The notes beneath the pieces are model-generated. The model searched no databases. It saw only the letters and a program-made list of their open reading frames with translations, and was not told the DNA's origin. Both the position numbers and the translations under genes were made by a program. A stretch of DNA of 64,000 nt, taken from positions 248,001 through 312,000 of the forward strand of contig NZ_JMLU01000001.1 of NCBI RefSeq assembly GCF_000686885.1, in the 5' to 3' direction. Position 1 is the stretch's first letter, and each line of letters opens with the position of its first letter. Below are positions 61,914 to 64,000 of this stretch, in pieces. This DNA comes from Flavobacterium sasangense DSM 21067. Its GTDB lineage: Bacteria > Bacteroidota > Bacteroidia > Flavobacteriales > Flavobacteriaceae.

Positions 61914-61968
61914 TTTTGAGTTTGATTTTTGAACTTGTACTTGAATTTGCTCTTGATTTTGCCCTTGC
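61914..61968. repeat. 6-bp degenerate array at the 3' end of the TonB_C lipoprotein gene
   Basis: About nine units of the form nnTTGn (for example ACTTGT, ACTTGA, TCTTGA, CCTTGC) filling the gap directly up to the stop codon at 61969. A small hairpin ATGCT-GAA-AGCAT lies at about 61878-61890. The rest of the 174-bp gap shows nothing else. Confidence 0.75.
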
Positions 61969-62454
61969 TTACTTCTCCATTTTAATAATGACCGGAAGCA
62001 CAAATTGCGTTTTTACTTTCACGCCTCTTTTTATGGCAGGTTCTACTTTTGGGAAATCGGATAATCTTGAGGTTAAAATACTATCGATTTTTGTTTTATC
62101 TGCCAAAGCAATGCTGTCATTTGGATATAGGGTTTCGAATTGCAAACTCGAATCGGGATTTACGGTAATTTTTACGTTGATGGTGTCGATTTCTGGATAT
62201 TCAATACGTAACGTGTCAATTCCTATTCGCTCTTGAATGGTTTGCGCCATATAATCGAAGAAACATTGTCTTTTGATTTCCGCATCTTTTATGGTATCGC
62301 ATTGCAAAACCGATGGAAATTCATCGACTTCGTCCCAATTGATTTTTTTCAATTCTTGTTCTAGCAATTCTTTCTCATTAGGAACTTCTTTTTCAAAGTA
62401 CTGACAAGAAACTAATGAAATAAACAATATAAAAATAGCTGTTTTTTTACTCAT
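61969..62454 (-). CDS. Lipoprotein of a TonB_C gene cluster
   Basis: 161 residues with a lipobox (SLVSC, about residue 17). The C-terminal part, IDSILTSRLSDFPKVEPAIKRGVKVKTQFVLPVIIKMEK, has the closing pattern of TonB C-terminal domains seen in the two genes upstream (APAxxRG/GKxVKxxFxLPIxx). Probably a divergent relative acting in the periplasm. It lies 4 bp after its neighbour, so the three genes form an operon. Confidence 0.7.
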   Translation of the reverse strand: MSKKTAIFILFISLVSCQYFEKEVPNEKELLEQELKKINWDEVDEFPSVLQCDTIKDAEIKRQCFFDYMAQTIQERIGIDTLRIEYPEIDTINVKITVNPDSSLQFETLYPNDSIALADKTKIDSILTSRLSDFPKVEPAIKRGVKVKTQFVLPVIIKMEK

Positions 62455-62458
62455 AAAA

Positions 62459-62929
62459 TTATTGTAATGAATACATCAAAGGAAATGCATGTTTTACCTT
62501 AACCACTTTCCCTTTATGTTTTGCTGGTTCAAATTTTGGTAATTTTAATATTGTTTTTCTTAATTCTTCTTTTATCGACTCCGCTTGAGGTGGTCCAATA
62601 ATTTCTTGAACAACTGCTATCCCATTCTCATCAATTATAAACTTTGCAAGTAATTTCACAGTAATTCTTTTCTCAATTACATCCTCTGGAAATACAAAAT
62701 TCTTTTTAATATGATTCATTAATTCGGTTTGAAAACACTCTTGAGATTTTTCAACAGCAATTCCTTTACAATTTGGAAATGCAGGTGCTTGTTCAACTAT
62801 TGTCAAAGGTATAATTTCAGAATTTGAGTCAATAATCTGAACATCATTAATAATAACTGTCTTCTCTTTTTCTTGAGAAAATGAAATTATTGAAAAAACT
62901 AAAAAAACCACTTGAATTAATTTTCTCAT
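62459..62929 (-). CDS. Secreted TonB C-terminal-domain protein
   Basis: 156 residues with a signal peptide (cut near ISFSQ). The TonB_C pattern is clear: MNHIKKNFVFPEDVIEKRITVKLLAKFIIDENGIAVVQEIIGPP and FEPAKHKGKVVKVKHAFPLMYSLQ. Unlike TonB it has a signal peptide instead of a retained N-terminal anchor and no Pro-rich spacer, so it cannot span the periplasm. It starts 1 bp after the next gene upstream. Confidence 0.82.
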   Translation of the reverse strand: MRKLIQVVFLVFSIISFSQEKEKTVIINDVQIIDSNSEIIPLTIVEQAPAFPNCKGIAVEKSQECFQTELMNHIKKNFVFPEDVIEKRITVKLLAKFIIDENGIAVVQEIIGPPQAESIKEELRKTILKLPKFEPAKHKGKVVKVKHAFPLMYSLQ

Positions 62930-62930
62930 A

Positions 62931-63545
62931 TTACTCTTGCATCTGAAAGGTTATTGGTATTGCAAACATAATATTTATTGGTTTTCCATCGCAAGTAGCT
63001 GGAATAGCTGTTGGCAACGATTTAATTATGCGTATAGCTTCTTCCTCTAAAATCAATCCATTTTTTGGACCATTAGCTTCTTTTATTTGCGGATTTCCTT
63101 CTTTATCAATATAAAATTGTACCAAAACTCTTCCTTCTAATTCGTAATCCATTGCAAATTCTGGATATCTAAACTTGTTATAGATATGCTTTCTTATATA
63201 ATCTGTAAAAGCAATTTTTTCTTCAAAACCTGTTGTTGGGTTTTTTCTAACGTAATAAGGCGATTCTTGATTATTACATATAGGAAGATCTCCTACCTCT
63301 TTTTTGACATTATCAGCTAGTTTTGATTTCTCAATAGAATCGGCTTGTTTTTTTTGCTTTTTTGCAATTTGACTTTCTTCAACACGAACTAAATAAGCAT
63401 CCCATTCTTTTTTTCTAATTTCTTCATATTCCCTTTTTGTTTTTGCCAGTTCATTTAAACGTTCTTGAGTAGACATTTTTTTATCTTGTGCAATAGCACT
63501 ATTAACAATTATAAAAGAAACAAAAAATAAAAAAACAAATCGCAT
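62931..63545 (-). CDS. Secreted TonB C-terminal-domain protein with helical N-terminal region
   Basis: 204 residues from the ATG at 63545 (a TTG three codons upstream is the alternative). A signal peptide (cut near NSAIAQ) is followed by a charged helical stretch (about 25-90) and a TonB_C domain (YIRKHIYNKFRYPEFAMDYELEGRVLVQFYIDKEGNPQIKEANGP). First gene of a three-gene operon of such proteins. Role unknown; possibly a periplasmic partner in energised transport. Confidence 0.82.
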   Translation of the reverse strand: MRFVFLFFVSFIIVNSAIAQDKKMSTQERLNELAKTKREYEEIRKKEWDAYLVRVEESQIAKKQKKQADSIEKSKLADNVKKEVGDLPICNNQESPYYVRKNPTTGFEEKIAFTDYIRKHIYNKFRYPEFAMDYELEGRVLVQFYIDKEGNPQIKEANGPKNGLILEEEAIRIIKSLPTAIPATCDGKPINIMFAIPITFQMQE

Positions 63546-63574
63546 AGAAATCAATTATTTAAAAAAGTAAGAAA

Positions 63575-63582
63575 CAAAGTTA
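63575..63582 (-). promoter_or_regulatory. Candidate -7 box of the TonB_C operon
   Basis: Minus-strand TAACTTTG matches TAnnTTTG, 30 bp before the ATG at 63545; no -33 box is seen. Confidence 0.5.
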
Positions 63583-63590
63583 TAAATTTG
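63583..63590 (+). promoter_or_regulatory. Candidate -7 box of the DUF456 gene
   Basis: TAAATTTG matches TAnnTTTG, 22 bp before the ATG and directly adjoining the opposite-strand -7 box at 63575-63582. Confidence 0.5.
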
Positions 63591-63611
63591 TTAGACAATA
63601 ACTAAAATCTT

Positions 63612-64000
63612 ATGGAATACTTTTTATTGATTCTGGGTTTGCTTTTAATGATAGTTGGGATTATTGGAAGTTTACTTCCTGCTTTACCAGGTCCGCCTAT
63701 TAGTTGGGTTGGGATTTTATTGCTTTATTTTTGTTCAGGAATGGAAACCAATTATTGGTTACTAGGAACAACTTTAGTAATTGCCGTTGTGATCGGTATT
63801 TTAGATTATGTAATTCCAGCTCAAGGAACAAAATATTTTGGCGGAAGTAAATACGGAATTTGGGGAACGAATATAGGTTTGGTTATTGGAATTTTCGCAC
63901 CTATTCCTTTTGGTTTTTTAATTGGACCTTTTGTTGGAGCACTCGTGGGAGAACTTATATATAACTCTCAAGAAAAAGGACGAGCATTTAAAGCTGCTGC
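63612..64000 (+). CDS. DUF456 membrane protein (cut by window edge)
   Basis: The visible 129 residues start at the ATG at 63612 and contain at least four membrane segments. The DUF456 pattern is clear: LPALPGPPISWVGILLLYF, LDYVIPAQGTKYFGGSKYGIWG and FGFLIGPFVGALVGELI. These Gly/Pro-rich small membrane proteins have no settled function. The frame is open to the window end and the family is about 160 residues long, so about 30 residues are missing. Confidence 0.9.
   Translation, partial: MEYFLLILGLLLMIVGIIGSLLPALPGPPISWVGILLLYFCSGMETNYWLLGTTLVIAVVIGILDYVIPAQGTKYFGGSKYGIWGTNIGLVIGIFAPIPFGFLIGPFVGALVGELIYNSQEKGRAFKAA

Noticed and set aside
24300-61970. CRISPR array as explanation for the repeat loci.
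   Set aside because: Units are 6-7 bp and directly adjacent without spacers, and no cas genes are present.
61898-62236. Plus-strand open frame of 112 codons over the TonB_C lipoprotein gene.
   Set aside because: It is a shadow of the minus-strand gene plus the hexamer array; no promoter, and its hydrophobic look comes from repeats.
1-64000. Prophage, plasmid or insertion-sequence content.
   Set aside because: No integrase, transposase, phage structural or plasmid replication genes are visible; the window is mostly core chromosome.

Overview
The window reads as chromosomal DNA of a flavobacterium-like member of the Bacteroidota (Flavobacteriaceae, probably close to Flavobacterium). The evidence is low-GC AT-rich DNA, genes without Shine-Dalgarno sequences, promoters of the form TTTG-N18..21-TAnnTTTG, an Alternative Complex III operon in place of cytochrome bc1, a bacterial geranylgeranylglyceryl phosphate synthase, and many families typical of this phylum (DUF2723, DUF4301, DUF3127, DUF4407, TonB_C proteins). 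I could not run any search; family names rest on reading motifs.

Layout. 1-7.6 kb (minus strand): quinol:cytochrome c oxidoreductase operon actABCDE(F), with ActF cut by the window edge. 7.7-8.2 kb: a small SPOR protein. 8.2-12.9 kb (minus): rimP-nusA-infB, with a terminator-like hairpin directly in front of rimP. 13-17.4 kb: tandem universal stress protein, tRNA-Gln(TTG), and a large DUF2723 membrane glycosyltransferase. 17.4-24.3 kb: polysaccharide deacetylase, a thioredoxin-fold protein without active-site cysteines, a metallophosphoesterase, a DUF4394 lipoprotein and polA. 24.4-29.4 kb: lipoprotein, sdpR-sdpI, serine hydrolase, small secreted protein, PnuC-like membrane protein and a LacI regulator. 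29.5-32.3 kb: rplM-rpsI-rpsB-tsf. 32.4-37.6 kb: a 1235-residue TraB/GumN-type protein, a queuosine-precursor transporter, tag and a VF530 protein. 37.6-42.3 kb: aat, DUF3127, flavin reductase, histidine kinase, HIT protein, greA and a Rieske-like lipoprotein. 42.3-48.7 kb (minus): PPTase, GGGP synthase, PnuC-family transporter, DUF4301 and arfB, then a TPP riboswitch and its TonB-dependent receptor. 48.8-51.4 kb: ahcY and a DUF4407 protein. 51.4-55 kb (minus): a sulfide module (FadL-type porin, sulfide:quinone oxidoreductase, TusE-like and DsrE-like sulfur carriers). 55-64 kb: PH/SHOCT protein, MmcQ, cyclase, a frameshifted small gene, hemW, a four-helix-bundle gene, ruvC, a lipid-flippase-like protein, a glycosyltransferase, three TonB_C proteins and a DUF456 protein cut by the edge.

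How genes work together. The Act complex passes electrons from quinol to cytochrome c; the SQR module feeds quinol from sulfide. rimP-nusA-infB and rplM-rpsI-rpsB-tsf form the translation core. The TPP riboswitch ties the TonB receptor to thiamin, and a PnuC-family transporter 2.2 kb away could be its inner-membrane partner.

Most unusual signal. At least ten places carry about 35-bp arrays of four to six degenerate 7-bp units, each place with its own 7-bp word; a second class has 6-bp units. Most are intergenic, some are paired as inverted repeats, and two lie in frame inside genes: one forms the hydrophobic core of the TonB receptor signal peptide, the other sits in a glycosyltransferase. 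One word forms a perfect 32-bp inverted repeat that tightly brackets the four-helix-bundle (IVS/S23-type) gene between ruvC and hemW, and 28 of those 32 bases recur inside the glycosyltransferase gene about 1.8 kb away. This looks like a mobile or self-spreading repeat system.
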